Source: an uncultured Mycobacterium sp.
Lineage (GTDB): Bacteria; Actinomycetota; Actinomycetes; Mycobacteriales; Mycobacteriaceae
Reading direction: 5' to 3'
Assembly: GCA_900078375.1 (NCBI GenBank)
Contig: FLQS01000017.1
Span: 1-64,000 of the forward strand
Length of the DNA: 64,000 bases
Shown in pieces: positions 22,096-30,879 of the stretch; positions within the stretch are counted from its first letter, which is position 1, and every line of letters begins with the position of its first letter. A model generated the notes under the pieces. It had not been told where the DNA came from and ran no database searches. It saw nothing but the letters and a program-made list of their open reading frames with translations. A program made the translations under genes and the position numbers.

Positions 22096-23151
22096 GTGAT
22101 CGGAAGTCGTCGCAGCGCCAGCAAGCGCACTGCGGGCTTCAATTCGCGGGTTCTGCAGGTGGATGGCCCGGGGTTGGCGCCAAGGGGTGCGCCGGGCCGC
22201 CCGGTCATTCTCTTTGTTCTCGGCTTCGGGCGATCTGGAACATCGGCGCTGACCCGGGTGCTCTCGTTGAGCGGGGCGGCTCTTCCGTCGGGTCTGTTAG
22301 GTGCGACCCGGGAGAATCGCCGTGGCTATTGGGAGCCCCGCAGGGCCATCCATCTGAACCAGGAAATCCTGCGCGGCCATGGCAGTTCGGGATACGACAT
22401 GTCGTTGCGCGCGCAGGAGGAAGGCGCGTTCGACGTCGAGAGCAATACCGCGTATGTCGACAAAATCAGGGCCTACCTCACTACGCTGCCGACCGCGCCA
22501 CTGGTGATCATCAAGGAACCGAAGATGACGATGATGCCCGGCTTGTGGTTCGAGGCCGCGAGTCAGGCCGGGTTCGACATCGCAGCCGTGATCTCAGTGC
22601 GCCACCCGCAGGAGATCATCGGGTCGCTGGCCAAACGTGCTGACTACCAGCACTACGTTCGAGACTCACCGGAGCTCACGATGGCCTGGTGGCTCAAATA
22701 CTCGCTGTTGGCCGAGCGAAACACCCGCGATGTGCCACGTGTGTTCGTCGAGTACGCCAACCTCCTCGAGGATTGGCGCCAGGAAGTCAAGCGGGTCTCG
22801 GTGGCACTCGGAGTCGATCTCAGCACCCAGGACGAGGGCGCGATCGAAAGGTTCCTCAGCCCGGACCTTCAGCACCACCGGCACTTTGGTGCCGTGGAGG
22901 AGCCATTCGGCGGCGATTGGGTCGCCGCCGTTTACGACGCGATGCGCTGCGCCGCTGGCGACGAGCCGTTGGACCGGTCCGAGCTGGATCGCGTCTACGA
23001 GGCATACCGGTTGAGCGAACGAGGCTTCCGCGCAGCGTTCGAGAACGACCGCCGTTTCGGCACGCTAAGTCGGTTGATGTCTCCGTTCCTCGTCAAGCTA
23101 GGCCTCGAGGCCCTCGCACTGCTTCATCGACGCAGAGGTACGTGGGCCTAG
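22096..23151 (+). CDS. PAPS-dependent sulfotransferase family protein
   Basis: A ~351-residue sulfotransferase-fold protein. Family members move sulfate from 3'-phosphoadenylyl sulfate to a hydroxyl. The 5'-phosphosulfate loop reads LFVLGFGRSGTSALTRVL (near 39-56), and the 3'-phosphate segment reads VISVRHPQEIIGSLAKR. KEPKMTMMPGLW and the YWEPR motif are typical of bacterial glycolipid sulfotransferases. GTG at 22096 is chosen from the promoter just upstream; the frame stays open to a GTG at 22042 and the conserved core would also allow a start at 22159. The likely acceptor is a sugar or lipid of this locus, which would give a sulfated glycolipid; that is inference from neighbours. Confidence 0.8.
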   Translation: MIGSRRSASKRTAGFNSRVLQVDGPGLAPRGAPGRPVILFVLGFGRSGTSALTRVLSLSGAALPSGLLGATRENRRGYWEPRRAIHLNQEILRGHGSSGYDMSLRAQEEGAFDVESNTAYVDKIRAYLTTLPTAPLVIIKEPKMTMMPGLWFEAASQAGFDIAAVISVRHPQEIIGSLAKRADYQHYVRDSPELTMAWWLKYSLLAERNTRDVPRVFVEYANLLEDWRQEVKRVSVALGVDLSTQDEGAIERFLSPDLQHHRHFGAVEEPFGGDWVAAVYDAMRCAAGDEPLDRSELDRVYEAYRLSERGFRAAFENDRRFGTLSRLMSPFLVKLGLEALALLHRRRGTWA

Positions 23152-23276
23152 TCCCAGTTCGGGAATTCGACTGAGTTGCGCAGGTATCGCGTTACGCTGG
23201 GCCGCTGAGCAGGGGCCCGCGGCTCCTGCTTTCATTGCGCGGACCAAGTGCTGAAGGTGAAGGGCCACATACGGCG

Positions 23277-24542
23277 ATGAAATTCGTGCTCGCTTTCTAT
23301 GGAACCCGAGGTGATGTCGAGCCCGGCATCGCCGCTGGCCGTGAACTGGCGCGTCGGGGACACGATGTGTGTATGGCGGTGCCGCCGGATCTGATTGCGG
23401 CCGCCGAATCCGTCGGGCTTGGCGCGGTCGGGTACGGGCCGGATACGCAGGAATGGCTGGAAGCGACGCGCGACTTCTGGAAGCGATTCTTCCGAAACTT
23501 CTGGAACCTCCAGGAGTTGAAGAAGCTGCTGCAGGAATCCCGGGAGCCCGGTACCCAGGCGTGGGCGCAGATGAGCACGACACTCGCATCGGTGACGGAG
23601 GGTGCTGACCTCCTGGTGACGGGCGTGGCCTACCAGGAACTCGCGGTCAGCGTGGCCGAGTATCGCCGCATTCCGTTGGCGACGCTGCTCTGGTTTCCGA
23701 TTCGGGTCAACGGCCACCTCGTGCCCAAGCTGCCCGCGCCGGTGGTTCGCGCGGCGATGACGGCCTATGAGTGGGTGGTGTGGCGCGGAGTCAGAAAGGT
23801 CGACGGTGTCCAGCGTCGTGAACTGGGCTTGCCGACGGCGACGGCGTCGGGGCCCCGGCGCATCATCGACCGCGGATCTCTGGAAATCCAGGCCTATGAC
23901 GAAGTGTGCTTCCCCGGGCTGGCCGAGGAGTGGGCCCGCTGGGGCGATCGGCGACCATTCGTCGGGACGCTGACGCTGGAGTCTCCGACGGACGCCGACA
24001 AGGAGGTGCAGGCGTGGATCGCCGCGGGAAAGCCGCCGATCTTCTTCGGGTTCGGCAGCATCCCGGTGGAATCGCCGGCCGAGACCCTGGCGATGATTGG
24101 TGCGGCGTGCGCGCAGCTGGGGGAGCGGGCATTGATCGGAGCCGGGTGGAGCGACTTCAGTGAGCAGTCCGGCCTCGACCACGTCAAGGTGGTGGGTGCG
24201 GTGAATTACGCGACGATCTTTCCGGCCTGCCGCGCTGTCGTGCATCACGGTGGCGCGGGTACCACCGCGGCCGGGCTGCGTGCGGGGGTGCCCACCCTGA
24301 TTCTCTGGATGGCGGACGTTCAGCTGATGTGGGGCGCCGCGGTCAAACGGCTGAAAGTCGGCACGGCCCGTCGCTTCTCGGCGACCACCGAGAAGACGAT
24401 GGTCGCCGACTTGCGTGCCATCCTCGAACCGGACTGCGCTGTGCGGGCTCGTGCGGTCGCCAGTCAGATGAGTAAACCCGCCGAAAGCGCCGTGGCCGCC
24501 GGGGATCTCTTGGCAGATTTTGCCCGGCGACGTGTTGGTTGA
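23277..24542 (+). CDS. GT1 (UGT/MGT-like) glycosyltransferase 1
   Basis: A 421-residue GT-B enzyme of the family that includes the GPL rhamnosyl- and deoxytalosyltransferases. The N-terminal acceptor domain opens with MKFVLAFYGTRGDVEPGIA, the shared signature of all six GT1 genes in this window. The donor domain keeps PPIFFGFGSIPVESPAE and the diphosphate-binding VVHHGGAGTTAAGLRAGVP, so it looks active. The ATG at 23277 matches paralogue N-termini and follows GGTGAAGGG. It lies between the sulfotransferase and the ABC exporter genes. Donor and acceptor cannot be read from sequence; dTDP-rhamnose is plausible because rml genes are in the locus. Confidence 0.9.
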   Translation: MKFVLAFYGTRGDVEPGIAAGRELARRGHDVCMAVPPDLIAAAESVGLGAVGYGPDTQEWLEATRDFWKRFFRNFWNLQELKKLLQESREPGTQAWAQMSTTLASVTEGADLLVTGVAYQELAVSVAEYRRIPLATLLWFPIRVNGHLVPKLPAPVVRAAMTAYEWVVWRGVRKVDGVQRRELGLPTATASGPRRIIDRGSLEIQAYDEVCFPGLAEEWARWGDRRPFVGTLTLESPTDADKEVQAWIAAGKPPIFFGFGSIPVESPAETLAMIGAACAQLGERALIGAGWSDFSEQSGLDHVKVVGAVNYATIFPACRAVVHHGGAGTTAAGLRAGVPTLILWMADVQLMWGAAVKRLKVGTARRFSATTEKTMVADLRAILEPDCAVRARAVASQMSKPAESAVAAGDLLADFARRRVG

Positions 24543-24615
24543 TCGCAGCCGGCGCCCGTGACAGGCGGTCCTGTCGCCTGCGTCAGTTTCTGGTTCGAAC
24601 GCCTTCGGTGCCCGC

Positions 24616-24621
24616 TACTAT
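24616..24621 (+). promoter_or_regulatory. Probable -10 element (TACTAT) for the ABC exporter operon
   Basis: TACTAT matches TANNNT and is followed after six bases by the GTG at 24628, implying a leaderless transcript. The -35 region is poor. Confidence 0.4.
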
Positions 24622-24627
24622 GACTGC

Positions 24628-25557
24628 GTGATTGAGCTGGAACGCGTAGCTAAAACGTTTGACGGTGGCATACGCGCGTTACAGGACGTGAGCTTTTCGG
24701 TCCCCGCGGGATCGATCTGCGCTTTGCTGGGACATAACGGAGCCGGCAAGACGACCCTGATCAAAATCTTGTCCACGCTGCTGCGGCCCACCACGGGCAC
24801 CGCGATAGTCGCCGGCTACGACGTCGTCGCTCAACCGGGTCAAGTGCGGTCAAGTATCGCGATGACCGGCCAGCATGCCGCGCTCGACTGGCAGCTCACC
24901 GGACGGGAAAACCTGGTGCTGTTCTGCCGGCTGCGGGGCATGCTGCGCAAACATGCACAGCTGCGGGCCGAGGCCCTGATCGAGCAGTTCGACATGGTGC
25001 ACGCCGCTGATCGACCGGTGCTGACCTATTCCGGTGGCATGCGCCGGCGCATCGATATCGCTGCTGCACTGGTGGTTCCGCCCAAAGTCCTGTTCCTCGA
25101 CGAACCGACGACCGGTTTGGACCCGCGTAGCCGCCGCGACGTGTGGGGCCTGGTGTCATCGTTGTCGACTCAAGGTGTCACGGTGCTGCTCACGACGCAG
25201 TACCTCGAGGAAGCCGATGTGCTCAGCGATTCGATCGTGGTGATCGATCACGGTCGCATAGTCGCCAGCGGGACGGCCGATGACCTGAAGAGCCGGGTGG
25301 GCGTCAGCTACTGCACGGTCAGTCCTCTGGACCCCGGTGAACTGCCCAAGATCTTGGCCGCCGTGGCCGACCTCGAGGAGGCCCAGATCGATCAGGACGC
25401 CAACACCGTGTCGGTGTTGGCGTCCAATGGCGTTGCGACACTGAGCGAGGTCTTCCGACGGGTCGACCAGTTGGGTGTCGAACTGCTCGACATCTCACTG
25501 CGCAAACCGTCGTTGGACGAGGTATTTCTTCGCCTTACCGGCGGCGTCACTGCATGA
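24628..25557 (+). CDS. DrrA-like ABC transporter ATP-binding protein
   Basis: A 309-residue ATPase of the daunorubicin-resistance (DrrA) type. It shows Walker A GHNGAGKT (~34-41), the ABC signature YSGGMRRR, Walker B VLFLDEPTTGLD, and a C-terminal extension ending KPSLDEVFLRLTGG, which is typical of DrrA. It energises export by the two membrane subunits encoded next; its TGA overlaps the ATG of the first (ATGA). Mycobacterial DrrABC systems move complex lipids such as phthiocerol dimycocerosates; here the cargo is probably an intermediate or product of this glycolipid pathway. Confidence 0.93.
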   Translation: MIELERVAKTFDGGIRALQDVSFSVPAGSICALLGHNGAGKTTLIKILSTLLRPTTGTAIVAGYDVVAQPGQVRSSIAMTGQHAALDWQLTGRENLVLFCRLRGMLRKHAQLRAEALIEQFDMVHAADRPVLTYSGGMRRRIDIAAALVVPPKVLFLDEPTTGLDPRSRRDVWGLVSSLSTQGVTVLLTTQYLEEADVLSDSIVVIDHGRIVASGTADDLKSRVGVSYCTVSPLDPGELPKILAAVADLEEAQIDQDANTVSVLASNGVATLSEVFRRVDQLGVELLDISLRKPSLDEVFLRLTGGVTA

Positions 25558-26309
25558 GCGCCGTTGCTGCGCTGACCGAGCGCATTGTGCGCGGCGCGTT
25601 GCGCGACGATCTGCCGTTCGCGGTTGTGGCGTCCATCGGTAGCTTCATCGTCTTCAACTTCGCGCTACGCAACGTGATCGACACCGGTGACATGAGTTAC
25701 CCCCAGTACGTTCTCCCGGTGATCGTCGTGCAGGTGATGTTGCTCGGCGCACTGACGACCACCGATCGTGCGGCCCGAGACGAGGGCTCCGACTTCGGGG
25801 TGCGGATCTCCACCCTGCCCATGCCGGCGTTCACACCGCTGACAGCGCGCATGTTGTATTGCCTGTTTCGCGGCGTCGTCGCCTTAGTCGCCGCAGTCGC
25901 CGTCGGGTATGCGTTCGGCTTCCGCATTGTCGGTGGATTCGGCTACGGAGTGGCCTCGGTGGTTCTTTTCCTGGTACTGACGCTGGCGCTGTCGCTGGGA
26001 GCCGATGCCATCGGGCTCCGGCTTGCCGGGGGCAAAATCGGGCGAACCGGCGCGGCCAGCCAGGTGCTCATCGTGCCCCAGCTGTTGCTGACCATGCTGT
26101 CCACCGGGATGGCACCGGCCGAGTCGTTCCCCGACTGGCTGCACCCGTTCGTGCAGTATCAGCCCGTCTCACAGGTGACGGAAACTCTGCGCGGATTCGC
26201 CACCGGCCACGTGGACGGGACCAATCTCGCGACCAGCGTCGCATGGTGCATCGGGTTGCTGGTGGTGTTCGCCGCACTCGCGGCGCGGATGCAGAGGCGG
26301 ACGGAATGA
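25554..26309 (+). CDS. DrrB-like ABC-2 permease subunit
   Basis: A 251-residue integral membrane protein with about six hydrophobic helices, of the ABC-2 transporter type. The segment LSTGMAPAESFPDWLHPFVQ followed by YQPVSQVTETLRG is the usual DrrB/DrrC motif before the last helices. The ATG overlaps the ATPase stop and its own TGA overlaps the next ATG, so the three genes form one translationally coupled exporter operon. Confidence 0.9.
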   Translation: MSAVAALTERIVRGALRDDLPFAVVASIGSFIVFNFALRNVIDTGDMSYPQYVLPVIVVQVMLLGALTTTDRAARDEGSDFGVRISTLPMPAFTPLTARMLYCLFRGVVALVAAVAVGYAFGFRIVGGFGYGVASVVLFLVLTLALSLGADAIGLRLAGGKIGRTGAASQVLIVPQLLLTMLSTGMAPAESFPDWLHPFVQYQPVSQVTETLRGFATGHVDGTNLATSVAWCIGLLVVFAALAARMQRRTE

Positions 26310-27100
26310 CTGCAGATGTGTCGCCTCAGCGCCGGTCACTGGCCGTGGAAAGTTGGCTTTTCGCGGGTCAGCTTCTCAAGCATTGGCGCCGCGAACCCGT
26401 CGTGCCGATCCAGGCGCTGGTGTTCCCGACGGTACTGCTGATCACTTACTACCTTCTAGTCGGAAAGTCGATCGTGCGGCTGACCGGTACAGGCAGCCTC
26501 TACGGCTTGGTGCCGACGTGCGCGGTGGCCGGTGCGATGCTGGGGGCGCTTGCCGCCGGTATGGCCATTCCCTTCGAGCGCGACGGCGGATTGCTCTCCC
26601 AGTTGTGGGTGTTACCGGTGCACCGGGCCAGCGCACTGACGGGCAGGCTGCTGGCCGAGGCGGTGCGGACACTCGTGGGCTCCACGCTGATCACTGCGGT
26701 GGGTATTGGGCTCGGACTCCGTTTCGACGCCGGCTGGCTGGCGGTGATCCCGTTTACCTTGGTCCCAGTAGGGGTGGTCATCGTGTACTCGATGATCGTC
26801 ATCGCGATTTCGGTGCGCTCCCGGCAAGGGACCGTACTCATGTGGCTGGGAGTGCCGTCGGTGAGTGCGGTGTTCGCGAGCTCGGGATCTCCGCCCGTTG
26901 AAATGTTGCCGGCGTGGCTGCGGCCGTTGATCGAGTTCCAGCCGATGGCACCGACGATCGGGTTCATGCGGGCACTCGCCCAAGGCGGACCGTTGTTGTG
27001 GCCGTTCCTGCTCAGCTCGATGTGGGCGATCGGCTTGACCGCGGTCTTCGCGCCACTGGCGATCAGCGGCTACCGTGCCGCGGCCGCGTCGCCGCGTTGA
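26306..27100 (+). CDS. DrrC-like ABC-2 permease subunit
   Basis: A 264-residue second permease. The ATG at 26306 overlaps the previous stop (ATGA); the longer open frame upstream is out-of-frame shadow of the previous gene. Six hydrophobic segments are visible. The AWLRPLIEFQPMAPTIGFMR block near the C-terminus parallels DWLHPFVQYQP in the partner permease, so the two likely form a heterodimeric channel. It is the last gene of the exporter operon. Confidence 0.9.
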   Translation: MTADVSPQRRSLAVESWLFAGQLLKHWRREPVVPIQALVFPTVLLITYYLLVGKSIVRLTGTGSLYGLVPTCAVAGAMLGALAAGMAIPFERDGGLLSQLWVLPVHRASALTGRLLAEAVRTLVGSTLITAVGIGLGLRFDAGWLAVIPFTLVPVGVVIVYSMIVIAISVRSRQGTVLMWLGVPSVSAVFASSGSPPVEMLPAWLRPLIEFQPMAPTIGFMRALAQGGPLLWPFLLSSMWAIGLTAVFAPLAISGYRAAAASPR

Positions 27101-27229
27101 CGTGCCGACAGACAGGACGCGGCGTGGAATGAACCTCGGCCAGCCGATCTTGGCAAAGTTAAGAACGCATTGTCGATGGTTGTCTAGACTCAGCGCCGCT
27201 GGTAACCGCAAGTGAGATTAGAGGAAACC

Positions 27230-28042
27230 TTGACCATCACCGATCACGATGTTCGGTCGCTATATCTTGACCTCCTCCGCCGGAACCTCACCAGGTACGG
27301 GATGCACGAGAAGGTTCCCTCGGACTGGCCCCTGCGGCGCCGCATCCTCTTGAAGGCCGTCAACACCTTCATCCCGATGGTTCGCGGCTCGGGCCCGCGC
27401 GATCACCGCGCCCGCGATCTCGGCCTGGACTGGCCGGCTGAGGCCGAGACGATGATCGGCATGCAGCGGCTCACCAGCCTGCAGCATTGTGTGGAAACGG
27501 TGATCGCCGACGATATCCCCGGTGATCTCATCGAATGCGGCGTCTGGCGCGGTGGGGCATGCATCTTGATGCGCGCGACGTTGGCGGCCTACGGAGATCA
27601 CACGCGAAGCGTGTGGCTGGCCGATTCGTTCCAGGGCGTACCGCGCTCGGATCCGGCGAACTACAAGGCGGACAAAGGAATTAGGGCTGAGTTCGCCGCG
27701 GGCATCCTTGGGGTGTCGGAGGCCGACGTCAGGGCCAACTTTGAGCGTTACGGTCTGCTGGACGAGCGGGTCCGTTTTCTGCCCGGCTGGTTCAAGGACA
27801 CGCTGCAGGACGCCCCGATCGAGCAGATCTCGCTGTTGCGTCTCGACGGTGACCTCTACGAGTCCACGATCCAGGCGCTCGATGCGCTTTACCCGCGGTT
27901 GTCGCCGGGCGGGTTCTGCATCGTCGATGACTACTACGCGGTGAAGGCGTGCGAGCAGGCCGTCACCGACTACCGCGCCAAGCACGGCATCACCGCGGAG
28001 ATCACCGACATCGACGGAACCGGTGCCATGTGGCGCAAATAG
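27230..28042 (+). CDS. TylF/MycF-type sugar O-methyltransferase
   Basis: A ~270-residue class I SAM methyltransferase of the macrocin O-methyltransferase family. SAM motif I is LIECGVWRGGACILM; WLADSFQGVP and LLRLDGDLYESTIQALDALY with FCIVDDYYAV supply the acidic metal-binding residues of this family. In GPL loci such enzymes methylate rhamnose or 6-deoxytalose hydroxyls, the likely role here. Start: TTG at 27230 has AGAGGAAA immediately upstream; the GTG at 27212 in the same frame has no ribosome site, although TAGACT (27185-27190) could be a -10 for either. It precedes the Gfo/Idh gene on the same strand. Confidence 0.85.
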   Translation: MTITDHDVRSLYLDLLRRNLTRYGMHEKVPSDWPLRRRILLKAVNTFIPMVRGSGPRDHRARDLGLDWPAEAETMIGMQRLTSLQHCVETVIADDIPGDLIECGVWRGGACILMRATLAAYGDHTRSVWLADSFQGVPRSDPANYKADKGIRAEFAAGILGVSEADVRANFERYGLLDERVRFLPGWFKDTLQDAPIEQISLLRLDGDLYESTIQALDALYPRLSPGGFCIVDDYYAVKACEQAVTDYRAKHGITAEITDIDGTGAMWRK

Positions 28043-28077
28043 CCGCGACCGAGGGATACGTGGTCGAGCGCTAGATC

Positions 28078-29070
28078 GTGATGGCCGAAGCTGGCAGGCC
28101 GGTGCGGATCGGCATCCTGGGTGCGGCGCGCGTTGCACCGAATGCGCTCATCAAACCCGCGAAAGACAACAGCGAAGTCGTGGTAGCCGCGGTCGCCGCC
28201 CGCGACGTGTCGCGCGCGCAAGCGTTCGCGGCCAAACATGGCATCGCCGGGGTGCATGACAGTTACGAAGCGCTGATCGAAGACCCCAATGTGGACGCGG
28301 TCTACAACCCGCTGCCGAACAGCCTGCACGGCAAATGGACTCGCGCCGCACTCAACGCAGGCAAGCATGTGCTGTGTGAGAAGCCGTTCACGGCCAATGC
28401 CGTCGAGGCTCGCGAAATCGCCGATCTGGCCGCCACGTCCGACCGCGTGGTGATGGAGGCATTTCACTACCGCTACCACCCGTTTGCGGCCCGGGTAGAG
28501 CAGATCATCGCGTCGGGGGAGTTGGGCACGCTGGAACGGGTCGAGGCGGCCTCGTGTTTCTGGCTGCCGAAATTCTCCGACTTCCGCTACAACTACGCCC
28601 TCGGCGGTGGTTCGCTGATGGATCTGGGCTGCTACGCGGTGGACATGATTCGCACGTTCGGCGGCTCGACTCCGGAAGTTGTTTCAGCGCAAGCAAAATT
28701 GCGCGGCAGCGAGATCGACCGGGCGATGACGGCAGAGGTGAAATTTCCCGAAGGGCACACCGGCCGGGTGCATTGCGCGATGTGGGCGAAAGACCTCCCG
28801 CACTTCACTGCCAATGTGGTTGGTACCCGCGGCGAGTTGCGGCTCAATCCGCTGATCCCGTTCCAGCGGTTCTCGGTCCGCTCCGCCGATGGAAAGCGGG
28901 TGGAGCGCTTTCCGGCGCGCGCCACCTACGCCTATCAACTGGATGCGTTCGCCGCGGCGGTGCTACGCGGGGAACCGGTGAAGACAACGCCGGAGGAGGC
29001 GGTCCAGAACATGACCGTTATCGACGGTCTCTATCGAGCCGCGGGTCTGTCGGTCCGCCCAGCGAGCTGA
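28078..29070 (+). CDS. Gfo/Idh/MocA family oxidoreductase
   Basis: A 330-residue NAD(P)-dependent sugar oxidoreductase. The Rossmann motif RIGILGAARVAPNAL is followed by AGKHVLCEKPFTANAVEA, with the family's EKP Lys, then MEAFHYRYHP and GGGSLMDLGCYAVDMIR in the C-terminal domain. Members oxidise or reduce hydroxyl/keto groups of sugars or cyclic diols. The start may be GTG 28078 or the following ATG 28081. It lies 35 bases after the methyltransferase gene and converges on a GMC oxidoreductase. One idea is that the two redox enzymes act on the same sugar; nothing in the sequence proves it. Confidence 0.88.
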   Translation: MMAEAGRPVRIGILGAARVAPNALIKPAKDNSEVVVAAVAARDVSRAQAFAAKHGIAGVHDSYEALIEDPNVDAVYNPLPNSLHGKWTRAALNAGKHVLCEKPFTANAVEAREIADLAATSDRVVMEAFHYRYHPFAARVEQIIASGELGTLERVEAASCFWLPKFSDFRYNYALGGGSLMDLGCYAVDMIRTFGGSTPEVVSAQAKLRGSEIDRAMTAEVKFPEGHTGRVHCAMWAKDLPHFTANVVGTRGELRLNPLIPFQRFSVRSADGKRVERFPARATYAYQLDAFAAAVLRGEPVKTTPEEAVQNMTVIDGLYRAAGLSVRPAS

Positions 29071-29108
29071 CCGCCAAATTGCCTCGTCCGATTGGCTTTT
29101 CGGGCGGG

Positions 29109-30758
29109 TCAATTGGTGAAATGCACCTGGTTGAGGTTGTCGGCGACTCGTAGCGCGTTGGCTGCGACCGTCAGGCTCGGGTTGAGGCCGGCGCTGGACG
29201 GGAAGAACGACGTGTCCACGACGTAGAGGTTCTCAACTTCGTGTGCCCGGTTATCCGCGTCGAGCACGCTGGTTGCCGGATCGGTGCCGAAGCGGCAGGT
29301 GCCACAGACGTGACCCAGCGTGGTGTTGCTTTCACCGGTCCGCAGCGTGAGTGTGCGAAACGGCTTCAACACGTCTTTGAGCTGTCGCAGAAACACCTCG
29401 CGCCGGTCGATCTCGCTGGAGTGCAGGCGATACGTCAGGCGCAACCGCTGGCGGCCGTCGGAGCTGGGCCGGTCATAGGGCAGGACGCGATTGCCCAGAT
29501 AGGGAAGGTCTTCCATGATCGCTGCCAGCACGAGACCGCCACTGATGAACCGTTCATAGATCGGTCGAGCCGCCGGGGACACCAGACGCAGCGCTTTGGC
29601 CAGCCCACTTGGATTGTTCATCAGCATCTCCATCGGCGCCAACGAGGCCATGGCGCCAGCGGACTGGACGGTGCCGAGCTTCTGGCCCTCCCAGAAATAG
29701 AAGTCGTTGAGCCCGATCTCCTTGTTCTCGGCGGTGATGTTGCAGCCGGCCTGTGGCCAGACCTCGATCCAGTCGAGAACATGCCGCATGAGATTGCGGC
29801 CCACCATGTCCGATCCGTTGGCCAGCCCCCGCGGCCACTGGCCTGAGCGGGAGTTGAGCAACAGCACCGGGGTGGCCAGTGCGCCGGCGGCCAGCACGAC
29901 CACCTTGGCTTTGAGGGCCAGCATGTCCGAGTGGTGCTGACAGATCACCTGCTGAACCCGGGAATGATCGGCCTCCAGGCGTACAACCCGGCACTCGGCC
30001 AGCAGGTGGGCACCGTGTTCGGTGACCGCGGGCAGCACCCCGTTGCGGCCGCCGTCGTTCTTGCACGACTTGGCACACAGATAGGCCTGACAGATCACGC
30101 AGTCGTCGGTGTAGTCACACGCCATGGGCAAGTGATAGGGGTGCAGGCCGCGGCCTGCCAGATAGTTGACCAACGGCTGGTTGTCCGCTGAAAACGGCGG
30201 TGCGGCAGGAAGTCCGACCGTGGCGGCTTCGGGACGCAGCGGATCGGGCTGCCCGCGGACTCCCAGCAGCTTTTCGGCCTCGGCATACCAGGGGTTCAGC
30301 TGCTCGTAGCTGATCGGCCAGGACTCGGGCACGGTGGAATCGCCGGGGTCAGAGAAGTTTTGGCGCGGAGTGAAGTCCTGAACAAAGAAGCGTTCGCAGA
30401 CCATGCCGTACAGCGCCGAGGATCCACCGGTGCCACTACCGATGAACGGCACGAACCGCTTGGCGAAGCGTCCGCTGATATCAGTGATTTCGTCGGTTGA
30501 GCGACCGGCTCGGGCCAGGGCGTCGTAGTAGGTCGTGGCGGATCGGACTGCGCGCGGCTCGGCCAGCTCGGGCATCCCGGCGCGGATCGTTCCTGCTGTA
30601 CCAGGAAGCGTCGAGCGGCCCTTTTCGACGAACAGCACCTTGCGGCCGGAGCGGGCCAACCGTTGGCCCAGCATCCCTCCGCCCATGCCGGTGCCCACGA
30701 TGATTACGTCCCAGCAAATGCGTTCCGCCTCGCGCGCACTCAGGTCGCGGCCAGCCAA
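29109..30758 (-). CDS. GMC family FAD oxidoreductase 1
   Basis: A 549-residue flavoenzyme. The FAD loop VIIVGTGMGGGMLGQRLA (~18-35) and the GMC block GTGGSSALYGMVCERFF (~109-125) are clear. C-terminal HVCGTCRFGTDPATSVLD and AGLNPSLTVAANALRVADNL resemble sugar/alcohol dehydrogenases of the gluconate or glucoside dehydrogenase branch. A five-Cys cluster (C214-x5-C220-x2-C223-x4-C228-x3-C232) is unusual and is conserved in the paralogue at 41421-43061. The TTG start at 30758 is supported by GAGGAG five bases upstream, and the same context occurs in the paralogue. Substrate unknown. Confidence 0.85.
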   Translation of the reverse strand: MAGRDLSAREAERICWDVIIVGTGMGGGMLGQRLARSGRKVLFVEKGRSTLPGTAGTIRAGMPELAEPRAVRSATTYYDALARAGRSTDEITDISGRFAKRFVPFIGSGTGGSSALYGMVCERFFVQDFTPRQNFSDPGDSTVPESWPISYEQLNPWYAEAEKLLGVRGQPDPLRPEAATVGLPAAPPFSADNQPLVNYLAGRGLHPYHLPMACDYTDDCVICQAYLCAKSCKNDGGRNGVLPAVTEHGAHLLAECRVVRLEADHSRVQQVICQHHSDMLALKAKVVVLAAGALATPVLLLNSRSGQWPRGLANGSDMVGRNLMRHVLDWIEVWPQAGCNITAENKEIGLNDFYFWEGQKLGTVQSAGAMASLAPMEMLMNNPSGLAKALRLVSPAARPIYERFISGGLVLAAIMEDLPYLGNRVLPYDRPSSDGRQRLRLTYRLHSSEIDRREVFLRQLKDVLKPFRTLTLRTGESNTTLGHVCGTCRFGTDPATSVLDADNRAHEVENLYVVDTSFFPSSAGLNPSLTVAANALRVADNLNQVHFTN

Positions 30759-30797
30759 TCGAGCTCCTCAAGCGTGGTGGCCCAGAGATTGGCCGGG

Positions 30798-30803
30798 ATC
30801 GTA
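30798..30803 (-). promoter_or_regulatory. Possible -10 element (TACGAT) for GMC oxidoreductase 1
   Basis: TACGAT on the - strand lies about 40 bases before the TTG start. The same hexamer sits upstream of the paralogous GMC gene (43115-43120), and the ribosome-site region between -10 and start is also similar. Confidence 0.4.
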
Positions 30804-30879
30804 ACGGTTTCGCCAACATACCAATTGACGTGTGTGATACTTCCTCGATTCGTCGAAGAACGTCTCCACTAACAAGTAG

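Noticed and set aside
25859..26305. N-terminal extension of the second ABC permease
   Set aside because: The extension reads the first permease gene out of frame; the ATGA overlap at 26306 gives the expected permease N-terminus.
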